Shown here: positions 41,919-50,018 of the stretch, piece by piece
How positions within the stretch are numbered: the first letter of the stretch is position 1
Layout of the letters: every line of letters begins with the position of its first letter
Assembly (NCBI GenBank): GCA_963605745.1
Contig: CAVCWT010000006.1
Span: 1 to 64,000, forward strand
Direction of reading: 5' to 3'
DNA length: 64,000 nucleotides
DNA from: CAG-791 sp963605745
GTDB lineage: Bacteria > Bacillota > Clostridia > Lachnospirales > Lachnospiraceae
Notes under the pieces: generated by a model
What the model was told of the DNA's origin: nothing
The model's database searches: none
What the model saw: the letters and a program-made list of their open reading frames with translations, nothing else
Position numbers and translations under genes: made by a program

Positions 41919-44894
41919 GTGGGGAAGAAACGGGGAAAAAGCGGGATCGGTAAATGGGCCGTAGCAGTCGTTTTGGGGCTGGTGCTGGAAATCATGATGA
42001 CAGTTCCTGCTCTTGCCGCAGAGGTCAGCACAGAAACCGGCCGCAGCGGCAATGCAGGAGCTACTGCCAGCGTCATCGATACGGATCTTGATACAGATAC
42101 CGCAACAAAACCGGATTCATCCTACAAGATGGTACGCATCGGCTATTATGCATCGGAAGGCTTCCAGGAGGGCGACGGCGAGGATACGCCACGCAGCGGC
42201 TATGGCTATGAGTACCTGCAGAAGGTTGCCAGCTACACCGGTTGGAAATACGAGTACGTCTCCGGCTCCTGGTCAGAACTATACCAGCAGCTGGCAGAAG
42301 GCGAGATTGACCTGATGGCCGGCATTGCTTATGACAAGAGCAGAGAGTCCCAGTTGCTGTATCCGGATTATGAGATGCTGCGGGAAACCTTTTATATCTA
42401 CAAGGACAGCGATGACACGAGTATGAAGAGCGGCGATTATGCGAGCTATGCCGGGAAGCGAATCGGTGTCGTCGCAGATACCAAGATGACCGGCTATCTG
42501 GACAGCTGGCTGAAGGAGAATTCCGTGGAGGCCAAAAAGGTTGTTTTCGAGAGTCTTTCGGACTGTGCAGTAGCCTTTAATGCACACGAAATTGACGGAT
42601 TTGTCAGCGCGGACAACATTGTATCGAGCTATTCCGGTATTTCTCCCGTGGAGCAGATCGGCAAACTGCCCTACTACATTTGCATCAGTTCGAGCCGCAC
42701 GGACCTTTTGGATGAGCTGAATTCTGCACTGTCATTGGTGAATGGGCAGGATGCCGTGTTCCTGGCAGATCTTCGGAATAAATATACGGCCGACACGTCC
42801 ATCAGCATCTTTCTGACCAAGCAGGAACGGAACTGGCTGAATTCCCATACTACGATTACCGTTGGATATCTGGACCATTACATGCCTTACTGCGGAACCT
42901 CTGCGGACGGAACCGCAGAGGGACTCATCGTTGATATCATGGAGGATCTGTTTGCTGTGCTGCCCGGGAGCCCTGAGGTAGAAAAGGTCTATGTGGCATA
43001 TGAGGATCAGGAAGACCTCCTGAAGGCATTGCAGACGGGGGAGGCAGACGTTATTTTCCCTGTGAGCGGGGATTTCTCCTATGCAGAGCAGGGCAATTAC
43101 CAGCAAAGCTCCGGTGTAATTCAGGCGGCCGTGGACCTTTTGTATACAGGGAACTATTCCGATGAGAGCATTCAGAAGATTGCAGTGAATCAGAATAACA
43201 AACTGCAGGAAGAATACACAAAGGCTAATTTTCCGGAGGCAGAGCTGGTTTACTGCGAAGGACTTGATGGCTGCATTCGTGCGGTGAAAAATGGTGAGGC
43301 CGGCAGTACGTTAATTGAGGCACTTCGTGCAGTGGAATATTCTTCCAATGACAGCCGGTTGGAGATCGTTCCCATGCGCGCTACCAGCACCTTTTGCCTG
43401 GGGGTCAGCTATGGCAACAGTGACTTTCTGCGGGTTTTGAACCATGGCCTCAGCATGCTGGGCGAGGAATACAGCCTGACCCATGCCTACAAATACATGG
43501 GGGATGTTGTTTCCGGCAGCATTCAGCATTCCATTCGCACTTTTATGTGGATTGCGGGTGGATTGATGCTGATCGTTCTGGTTTATGTCTTCATTGTCCG
43601 ATACCGCGCACTGCGCAGACTAAATGCTGCAGAAAGGGAGCACAGCAGCAGGATGCAGGAGGCTCTTTTGCAGGTGCACCAGGCAAACTATGCAAGGCGA
43701 GCCTTCCTGCACAGCATGAGCCATGACATCCGCACACCGATTAATGTGATCCTGGGAGCTGTCGCCCGGGATGAAAAGACGACGGATCCTGCTGTGACCG
43801 CCGAGGGCCGGGCCAAAATACGGGCAGCCGCAGATCAGCTGCTGACGATGACAGACAACATGCTGGAGATCAGCCGTATGGAGAGCGGCGAGATGATTGA
43901 CAGGAAGGAACCTGTGAATTTAACGGCGCTGATAAGGTTGTGTGAGATATCTGCAAAAAGACGGGCCGAGTCGGCAGGAGTTGCCTTTACCTGTGAACAT
44001 GGGAATCTCCTTCTGGGGGTTCATGATCCATCTGCCGGTGAGATCATGATCCTTGGGAATGCACTTGGCCTTCAGGAAATCCTGCGTCATGTTCTGGAAA
44101 ATGCATTCAAATACAACAAGCCGCAGGGGAAGGTGCTCTGGAAGGATCAGTTGACACTGCAAAAAGCGGGATGGCTCGAATATCAATGCATCATCCAGGA
44201 CACCGGAGTCGGAATCAGGGCAGAATACCTGGAGCATATTTTTGAGCCTTTTTCGCAGGAACGTGAAACGGCAAGAACCAGCTACATGGGATCCGGACTC
44301 GGGCTTGCGATTGTTAAATCCATGCTGGATACCATGGATGGATCCATTGACATTCAGAGTAAGGAAGGGATCGGAACTACGGTGACCATTCGAATTCGAA
44401 TGGAACAGGTAACAGGCGATGCCGACAGGAGACAGCAAGAAGATGTGCTGGGCGCTTTGGATGATGGCACCTGTGGTGCTACGAACAGCCAAAAGGATTT
44501 GCATTCTGCAGACCTGGAAGGCTGCAGGGTCCTTTTGGTGGAGGATAACGACCTGAATATCGAGGTTGCAAAGTTTCTCCTGGAGGATGCAAGAGCCCAG
44601 GTTACTGTGGCAAGAAACGGCAAAGAAGCTCTGGATGCTTACCAAAATGCGCCCTGCAGAACGTATGACGTTATACTGATGGACCTCATGATGCCGGTGA
44701 TGAATGGATACGAGTCTGCGGCCGCCATCCGCAGCTCGGGGCAAGGGGATGCCCAGAGTATTCTGATCATTGCTGTGACGGCCTGCATGGCAGAAGAGGT
44801 AAAAAAGGACGAGGCCGCCGGATATTTCCAGGCCTTTTTACAAAAGCCTCTGGAACAAGAATCACTGGTAAAGACTATTGTTGACCACCTGTGA
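41919..44894 (+). CDS. Hybrid sensor histidine kinase with two periplasmic-binding-protein-like sensor domains
   Basis: A 991-residue BvgS-like kinase. In order: signal peptide/first hydrophobic segment (~15-35), two SBP_bac_3 (solute-binding type 3) extracellular domains (~65-290 and ~300-530), and a membrane helix (~541-561). Next come a dimerisation domain with the phospho-accepting His602 in MSHDIRTPINV and an ATP-binding domain (DTGVGI, GSGLGLAIV). A receiver domain with Asp922 in ILMDLMMP completes it. GTG 41919 follows AAGGGGG. No output domain or response regulator gene is adjacent, so the phosphate acceptor is elsewhere. The sensor domains suggest amino-acid or similar small ligands. 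Its 3' end is eight bases from the convergent MATE gene. Confidence 0.92.
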   Translation: MGKKRGKSGIGKWAVAVVLGLVLEIMMTVPALAAEVSTETGRSGNAGATASVIDTDLDTDTATKPDSSYKMVRIGYYASEGFQEGDGEDTPRSGYGYEYLQKVASYTGWKYEYVSGSWSELYQQLAEGEIDLMAGIAYDKSRESQLLYPDYEMLRETFYIYKDSDDTSMKSGDYASYAGKRIGVVADTKMTGYLDSWLKENSVEAKKVVFESLSDCAVAFNAHEIDGFVSADNIVSSYSGISPVEQIGKLPYYICISSSRTDLLDELNSALSLVNGQDAVFLADLRNKYTADTSISIFLTKQERNWLNSHTTITVGYLDHYMPYCGTSADGTAEGLIVDIMEDLFAVLPGSPEVEKVYVAYEDQEDLLKALQTGEADVIFPVSGDFSYAEQGNYQQSSGVIQAAVDLLYTGNYSDESIQKIAVNQNNKLQEEYTKANFPEAELVYCEGLDGCIRAVKNGEAGSTLIEALRAVEYSSNDSRLEIVPMRATSTFCLGVSYGNSDFLRVLNHGLSMLGEEYSLTHAYKYMGDVVSGSIQHSIRTFMWIAGGLMLIVLVYVFIVRYRALRRLNAAEREHSSRMQEALLQVHQANYARRAFLHSMSHDIRTPINVILGAVARDEKTTDPAVTAEGRAKIRAAADQLLTMTDNMLEISRMESGEMIDRKEPVNLTALIRLCEISAKRRAESAGVAFTCEHGNLLLGVHDPSAGEIMILGNALGLQEILRHVLENAFKYNKPQGKVLWKDQLTLQKAGWLEYQCIIQDTGVGIRAEYLEHIFEPFSQERETARTSYMGSGLGLAIVKSMLDTMDGSIDIQSKEGIGTTVTIRIRMEQVTGDADRRQQEDVLGALDDGTCGATNSQKDLHSADLEGCRVLLVEDNDLNIEVAKFLLEDARAQVTVARNGKEALDAYQNAPCRTYDVILMDLMMPVMNGYESAAAIRSSGQGDAQSILIIAVTACMAEEVKKDEAAGYFQAFLQKPLEQESLVKTIVDHL

Positions 44895-44902
44895 TTCAAA
44901 GG

Positions 44903-46279
44903 TTATTGGAGCTCTGTCTGATCTCTTGTGATGTTGTTGAGCCACTCGTATTTGCGGTAATGGTGGATAACAAAGGGCATCTTCTCGAATTCGTCCAGAC
45001 ACATCACAAAATAAACACCCAGAGCCGGCAGCTTGAAAACGTAGGCGGCCAGTGCCATGGCAGGAACAGCGATGAGCCACATGCAGCAGGTATCGGTGAT
45101 CATGCCGAACTTGCTGTCGCCGCCGCCGCGAAAGCACCCACAGATCCAGCAGGTATTGAGCCCTTCGCCGATGACGCGGAAGGCCTGCATGGCCAGCATG
45201 GCAGAAAGATAGGTTAAGGCCATGGCAGAGAGCTTGTCGGCATATACGGCACTGACAACCGGACGCAGTGCCAGCATGACCAGTCCGCCAAGGCTTGCAA
45301 ATAAAAAAGTGAGAAAGACCATCCGCTGGCCGTAAATCTTGCCTTTTTCCTGTTCTCCGGCGCCGAGCGCCTTTCCTACAATGATGGTTGTTGCATTGGC
45401 AAAGCCGCGGCTGACAATGGCACCAATATTGAGCACCATCGCAGCAACCGCATTGGCGGCCACCACATCTGAACCCATATGTCCCAGAATGACTGAGAAC
45501 ATGGAGGCTGCAAGACTCCAGGCCGCATCGTTGATGCAGCTCGGAAGGCCGAGAGCCACAAAGTCCTTGCACAAAACACCGCTGTGTCCAAAGACATCCC
45601 GGATCCGGAAACGAATTTCCTTATTGACCAGTGAATGCACAATGCATACTGCGAATTCAAAAAAACGAGCGGCCACTGTCCCCACGGCGGCTCCGACAAC
45701 GCCCATGGCAGGAGCTCCGAACAGACCGAAAATAAAGACCGCATTGAGAACAATATTGATGCCAAGGGACATCAGAAAGGCCATGCTGGGAATCCAGACC
45801 TGCTCGATGCCGCGAAGGATGGCAAAATAGGCCATGGCATAGCACTGCAGCAGATAGGAAACGGAAAGGATCCGAAGGTACCTGGCCCCTGCCTCAATGA
45901 TAGCCGCCTCAGAGGTGAATACCATCATGACCTGCGTCGGGAAAAAGAAGGCAATGGCAAAGGCCGTAAAGCCGATGATCATGCAAAAGCGCATGGCGAT
46001 GCCCATGACCTTCTGAATGGTCTCCTTGTCGTTTTTGCCCCAGTACTGCGCCGCGAGCACCGTGGCTCCGGCGGCAAAGCCATTGGCTGCCATCCACATG
46101 ATACTGGTCAGATTGTTGGCAAGAGAGGAGGCCGACATGGCATCCTGCCCGACAAAGCCCAGCATCAACGTGTCTGCCACATTGACCAGAGTGTTGATTA
46201 GATTCTGTACCATGATCGGCACGGCAATGGTGCAGGACATGATAAAGAACTGTTTGCGGGATAGAATTTCAGATGACAT
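44903..46279 (-). CDS. MATE family efflux transporter
   Basis: A 458-residue membrane protein with about 12 hydrophobic segments in two similar halves, the MATE layout (cation-coupled export of drugs or metabolites). The N-terminal half shows the usual FFIMSCTIAVPIMVQNLINTL entry helix and VAGM-like GQDAMSA loop. On the minus strand it starts at 46279 with AAGGAGG upstream. The start overlaps the end of the NUDIX gene by 11 bp, so the two are translationally coupled. Substrate is unknown. Confidence 0.9.
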   Translation of the reverse strand: MSSEILSRKQFFIMSCTIAVPIMVQNLINTLVNVADTLMLGFVGQDAMSASSLANNLTSIMWMAANGFAAGATVLAAQYWGKNDKETIQKVMGIAMRFCMIIGFTAFAIAFFFPTQVMMVFTSEAAIIEAGARYLRILSVSYLLQCYAMAYFAILRGIEQVWIPSMAFLMSLGINIVLNAVFIFGLFGAPAMGVVGAAVGTVAARFFEFAVCIVHSLVNKEIRFRIRDVFGHSGVLCKDFVALGLPSCINDAAWSLAASMFSVILGHMGSDVVAANAVAAMVLNIGAIVSRGFANATTIIVGKALGAGEQEKGKIYGQRMVFLTFLFASLGGLVMLALRPVVSAVYADKLSAMALTYLSAMLAMQAFRVIGEGLNTCWICGCFRGGGDSKFGMITDTCCMWLIAVPAMALAAYVFKLPALGVYFVMCLDEFEKMPFVIHHYRKYEWLNNITRDQTELQ

Positions 46280-46787
46280 GATCCGTTGCCTCCTTGCATT
46301 TCAGCGGTGTTCCGTTCAGGACAGCTTCCCGGAGAATATTATCCTCGGAATAAACCAGTTTTAACGAGAAAAAGGGCTCGCCCTCATCCAGAAGCCGCAG
46401 AAAAATACGATCCCCCTCCCACAGATTCATTGCCTTTTGCGGATCGGTTTCATAGATTCGCACCTTGGGGACCCATTCCAGATCTCCCTCCGGGCATTCC
46501 GAAATGGGGTGGCCGGCAAAGCCTGTGGCCGTAAACAGATTCATATATTCTGTAATATCCCCATAAACGAATGTCACAATTCCTCGAAAGGAGAGTCCCT
46601 GCAGCTCATACCCGGTTTCCTCGCGGGCCTCCCGCAAAATGCCCTCCTCCGGGCTCTCGCCCTCCTCCAGGTGTCCACCGATGCCGATCCATTTGTCTTT
46701 GTTCAGATCGCCTTGCTTTTTGGTCCTGTGGAGCATGAGGTAGGAATCGTTATTTTCCAGATAACATAAGGTTGTATTGACCAGCAT
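46269..46787 (-). CDS. NUDIX hydrolase (8-oxo-dGTP diphosphatase-like)
   Basis: A 172-residue NUDIX protein with the box GHLEEGESPEEGILREAREETGYE split over two motifs (G-x5-E-x7-REAREETG), complete in its catalytic residues. The pattern of MLVNTTLCYLENNDSYLMLHR at the start is that of MutT/8-oxo-dGTPase relatives in Firmicutes. It starts at 46787 with AGGAGG upstream and runs into the MATE gene. Nucleotide clean-up is likely; the exact substrate is not. Confidence 0.9.
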   Translation of the reverse strand: MLVNTTLCYLENNDSYLMLHRTKKQGDLNKDKWIGIGGHLEEGESPEEGILREAREETGYELQGLSFRGIVTFVYGDITEYMNLFTATGFAGHPISECPEGDLEWVPKVRIYETDPQKAMNLWEGDRIFLRLLDEGEPFFSLKLVYSEDNILREAVLNGTPLKCKEATDHVI

Positions 46788-46811
46788 AGAGCAAGCCTCC
46801 TGGTATCATAG

Positions 46812-46902
46812 TATCTATTTCACACTCATCTGAAGGTCTCAATCATGAATTCGTCTGCGGGGCACCCGATTCATGTTGAAACAGTCAGATGCTAACCAGA
46901 TA
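46812..46902. repeat. Family T element, short copy in inverted orientation
   Basis: tatctatttcacactcatct at the left, tcagatgctaaccagata at the right, with aatcatgaattcgtctgcgg and gcacccgattcatgttgaa between. Internal sequence matches the reverse complement of copy B. The end stem is catctga / tcagatg, changed on both sides relative to cacctgc / gcaggtg. Confidence 0.75.
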
Positions 46903-47047
46903 CGCTGCATTATATAACGAGCTGCCGCCGGGATTCCATGTGAATTTGTGTAACATCTTTGTCTCTTCCTGCGTATGTATATGCATAACAAACAACAACA
47001 CACCGCAGGAAATGCGGAAGACAACATAGACAAGAGAGGTACACACC

Positions 47048-47134
47048 ATGATGACATTAATCGCATTTGCAGCAGCAGCAGCCGGAGCCGTAACCGCATT
47101 TTCTGCAATCAGCATTTACGCAACATTTGCCTGA
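47048..47134 (+). CDS. Small hydrophobic peptide, 28 residues
   Basis: ATG 47048 to TGA 47132 encodes MMTLIAFAAAAAGAVTAFSA followed by ISIYATFA, which is hydrophobic throughout and could span a membrane once. GAGAGG sits eight bases before the start. No homologue is known to me. It lies in a 365-bp gap between the divergent NUDIX gene and the convergent dehydrogenase gene. A longer antisense frame overlaps it but has no ribosome binding site. Candidates are a small membrane protein or a type I toxin; neither is shown. Confidence 0.5.
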   Translation: MMTLIAFAAAAAGAVTAFSAISIYATFA

Positions 47135-47152
47135 ACCGTCCATAGTAATTTC

Positions 47153-48145
47153 CTACGCCTGAACCTCGTGTGAATTCTCACGGCCCTGCAGCCAGTCCAG
47201 CAGCCCCTCTACGGAGCAGGTGACCATATCCTGAACGGCCTGTTTGGTGTAATACGCAGCATGCGGAGATACCAGCACATTGGGATAGGCTTTCAGGGTC
47301 AGCATCGCCCGGTTCTGAATCGGAGATGCCTCATGATCCAGATGAACAACACCTCTTTCATTTTCAAAGGTGTCTACGGCAATTCCGCCGAGCTTTCCGG
47401 ATTCGATGGCATCGATGAGTGCCTCAGTATCCATCAATTCTCCGCGGGAAGTGTTGATGAGGTAGGCACCATCCTTCATTTTGGCAATGGTAGCTGCATC
47501 GATCATATGATAGTTCTCGTCTGTCAGCGGTGTGTGCAGCGTGATGATATCTGCGCTGCGGTACAGTTCTTCGAGAGATACCGGCTTGGCAAGAGCCTTT
47601 GTTCGATCATTTGGATGCGGTGTGTAGGCAATGATCCTGCAGCCAAAGCCGGAGAGGCACCTGGCAACTGTCTGCCCGATTCTGCCCATGCCAATGATAC
47701 CAACCGTCATATTCTGAAGCTCCTCACCCTCTACGCCTCGAAGCGAATAATCCAGAACCCCGGAACGAACCATGATGTGCATGAATTTGCGGATGCTGGC
47801 AAGGATCAGCAGAACCGTATAGTTTGCAACGCCGTATGGAGAATAGGTCACGTTGGCACAGCGGATTCCCAGCTCCTTTGCCGCAGCAACATCAATATTG
47901 TTGTAGCCCACAGTCCGAGTGGATAGATACGAGACGCCATATTCCCTGAGCTGACGCAAAACATCACGACCAGCCTTACACTGTCCCTCGATCGAGACAG
48001 CATCGGCGCCCTTTGCCCTGGCAACGGTTTCCGGGCCAAGGTGCTCCTTTAAAACCTCAATATCACAGATATCCTTGTATTGTTGCTGAAGGGTATGAAA
48101 ATATTCCAGTTCTTCGTCTCTACAGCCAAACGCCGCGATTTTCAT
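47153..48145 (-). CDS. D-lactate dehydrogenase-like 2-hydroxyacid dehydrogenase
   Basis: A 330-residue NAD-dependent D-2-hydroxyacid dehydrogenase. The Rossmann motif is VGIIGMGRIGQTVARCL near residue 147; catalytic Arg lies in NTSRGELM and the His in SPHAAYYT. RTVGYNNIDV and SPYGVANYTV are typical of the D-LDH/VanH branch. It likely reduces pyruvate to D-lactate, or 2-oxo acids more broadly. It begins at 48145 with GGAAGGAG upstream; TATAAT lies within the AT-rich region just before. larE and larB elsewhere in the window hint at lactate stereochemistry as a local theme, but they are 33 kb away. Confidence 0.9.
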   Translation of the reverse strand: MKIAAFGCRDEELEYFHTLQQQYKDICDIEVLKEHLGPETVARAKGADAVSIEGQCKAGRDVLRQLREYGVSYLSTRTVGYNNIDVAAAKELGIRCANVTYSPYGVANYTVLLILASIRKFMHIMVRSGVLDYSLRGVEGEELQNMTVGIIGMGRIGQTVARCLSGFGCRIIAYTPHPNDRTKALAKPVSLEELYRSADIITLHTPLTDENYHMIDAATIAKMKDGAYLINTSRGELMDTEALIDAIESGKLGGIAVDTFENERGVVHLDHEASPIQNRAMLTLKAYPNVLVSPHAAYYTKQAVQDMVTCSVEGLLDWLQGRENSHEVQA

Positions 48146-48318
48146 TATGATTCTCCTTCCATTCTAATAACTCATTCGCACAATATTATATAAAAGCATT
48201 AAAACAATGCATAGCTCGAAGGCTTCGATGGAGCGAATGATGAATTTGTGAATCCAACCTGAGCCGGAGCCGCCCCTCTGACCGGCCCGGAAGGATGATT
48301 CTGGATAGGCTCGAAGGG

Positions 48319-48348
48319 TTTACATTTCCCCGCGCCGGGGCATATACT
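48319..48348 (+). promoter_or_regulatory. Possible gltX promoter with a hairpin spacer
   Basis: TTTACA (48319-48324), 18 bases, TATACT (48343-48348). The spacer contains a perfect inverted repeat ccccg-cgc-cgggg (48328-48340). It lies 56 bp before the gltX start. Confidence 0.5.
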
Positions 48349-48403
48349 GATAGATCATCAGGGCATGTTCCAAAAGCCTTGTTCAGAAAGGATTTCCACT
48401 ACT

Positions 48404-49861
48404 ATGGCAATGAAAATAAGAACGCGCTACGCACCCAGTCCCACCGGCAGAATGCATGTCGGCAACCTCCGCACGGCTTTGTATGCCTACCTCATCTCGA
48501 AACATGAGGACGGCGATTTTATTCTCCGCATTGAGGACACCGATCAGGAACGCTACGTAGAGGGTGCTGTAGATATTATCAATCGCACCATGCAGCAGAC
48601 AGGACTCCTTCCGGATGAATCTCCGGACCTTGGCGGAGAGGTCGGTCCTTATGTTCAGTCCGAGCGTGTAAAGAGCGGTCTGTATATGGACTATGCCAAA
48701 CTGCTCGTTGAAAAAGGAGAGGCTTATTATTGTTTCTGCACGCAGGAGCGTCTGGATACCTTAAAACAGGTTGTCGAGGGCAAGGAAATTTGTGTGTATG
48801 ACAAACACTGCCTGCATCTTTCCAAGGAAGAGGTTGAGGCCAACCTCGCTGCCGGAATGCCCTTTGTCATTCGTCAGAACAATCCCAAGGAGGGCTCCAC
48901 AACCTTCCATGACGAGCTGTACGGAGATATCACCGTCGACAACAGCGAGCTCGATGACATGATCCTGATGAAATCCGATGGCTTCCCGACCTACAATTTT
49001 GCAAACGTTGTGGATGACCACCTCATGGGCATCACCCATGTTGTGCGCGGCAATGAGTACATCTCCTCCAGTCCGAAATACAACCGTCTCTATGACGCAT
49101 TCGGCTGGGAAGTACCAAAGTATATCCATTGCCCTTTGATCACCGATGCAGATCACAAAAAGCTCTCCAAGAGAAGCGGCTATTCCTCCTATGAAGATCT
49201 GATTGAGCAGGGCTTTTTACCCGAGGCAGTCGTCAACTTCATCGCACTCCTTGGATGGTCCCCGGATTCCGATCAGGAGATCTTTACCTTAGAGGAGCTG
49301 GTTAAGGCCTTTGATTACCACAGAATCGGCAAATCCCCGGCCGTCTTTGATTACACGAAGCTGCGCTGGATGAACGGCGAGTATCTCAAGGCAATGGATC
49401 CGGAACGATTCTATGCACTGGCAGAGCCGTATCTGAAAAAAGCAATCACGAAGGAGAACATCGACCTTCATGTTGTGGCAGAACTCGTTCGCACCAGAAT
49501 TGAGATCTTCCCTGATATCGAAGAGATGGTAGATTTCTTCCAGACATTGCCGGAATATGAGACTGCGCTGTTCGAGAACAAGAAACAGAAGGCAACGCTT
49601 GAAAACTGCCTGCAGATTCTGACAGATCTCCTGCCGGTTCTTAAGAGTGCCCCGGAGTTTACCAATGACGCTCTGTTCGAAAAGCTCTCTGCCTATGCAG
49701 AAGAGAAGGAGCTCAAGAACAAAACCGTCATCTGGGCACTTCGCATCGCTGTTTCCGGAAAGGCTGTGACACCGGCCGGTGCCACACAGATCATGGAGAT
49801 TCTGGGAAGAGAAGAGTCTCTCTCCCGTATTCAGACTGCAATTACCAAGCTGCAGGGCTGA
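48404..49861 (+). CDS. gltX: Glutamate-tRNA ligase
   Basis: Class I aminoacyl-tRNA synthetase charging tRNA-Glu. The 485-residue protein has the HIGH-equivalent in RYAPSPTGRMHVGNLRTALY and the KMSKS-equivalent DHKKLSKRSG, with the Glu-specific EDTDQERYVEGA segment. ATG 48404 follows AAAGGA; another in-frame ATG is six bases later. The upstream gap (48146-48403) carries a candidate promoter and a stretch resembling degenerate family T arm 2, but no T-box. Confidence 0.95.
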   Translation: MAMKIRTRYAPSPTGRMHVGNLRTALYAYLISKHEDGDFILRIEDTDQERYVEGAVDIINRTMQQTGLLPDESPDLGGEVGPYVQSERVKSGLYMDYAKLLVEKGEAYYCFCTQERLDTLKQVVEGKEICVYDKHCLHLSKEEVEANLAAGMPFVIRQNNPKEGSTTFHDELYGDITVDNSELDDMILMKSDGFPTYNFANVVDDHLMGITHVVRGNEYISSSPKYNRLYDAFGWEVPKYIHCPLITDADHKKLSKRSGYSSYEDLIEQGFLPEAVVNFIALLGWSPDSDQEIFTLEELVKAFDYHRIGKSPAVFDYTKLRWMNGEYLKAMDPERFYALAEPYLKKAITKENIDLHVVAELVRTRIEIFPDIEEMVDFFQTLPEYETALFENKKQKATLENCLQILTDLLPVLKSAPEFTNDALFEKLSAYAEEKELKNKTVIWALRIAVSGKAVTPAGATQIMEILGREESLSRIQTAITKLQG

Positions 49862-49888
49862 AAAACAAGGCGACGGTTGCTGTTCATA

Positions 49889-49979
49889 TGTCTGGCAAAG
49901 ATGGACGCAGAGAATGTCCGGTTGCGTGGTCTTTCGCAAGCCCAAAGCGGACATCTCTTTGGTCATCGTAGCCAGACGT
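49889..49979 (+). ncRNA. Family S structured element, truncated copy S2
   Basis: Outer stem tgtctggc (49889) with gccagacg (49971) continues through gatg / catc and agagaatgtccg / cggacatctct. The core arm and GNRA hairpin are missing; instead ttgcg and cgcaa pair. The outer stem sequence is different from the other three copies, while ATGTCC / GGACAT is retained. It fills the gap between gltX and the helicase gene. Confidence 0.6.
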
Positions 49980-50018
49980 AAGGACAGTAGATAAGTATCT
50001 GAGGTCCCAATTCAGGCT

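Noticed and set aside
46885..47115. 76-residue minus-strand frame over the small hydrophobic peptide
   Set aside because: No ribosome binding site before its start, and the composition mirrors the sense-strand Ala codons.
48225..48290. Eighth family T copy upstream of gltX
   Set aside because: Only arm 2 (cggagccgcccctctgaccg) is similar and the inverted ends are absent; too degenerate to list.
48146..48403. T-box leader of gltX
   Set aside because: No T-box consensus (AGGGTGGNACCGCG-type) and no antiterminator/terminator pair.
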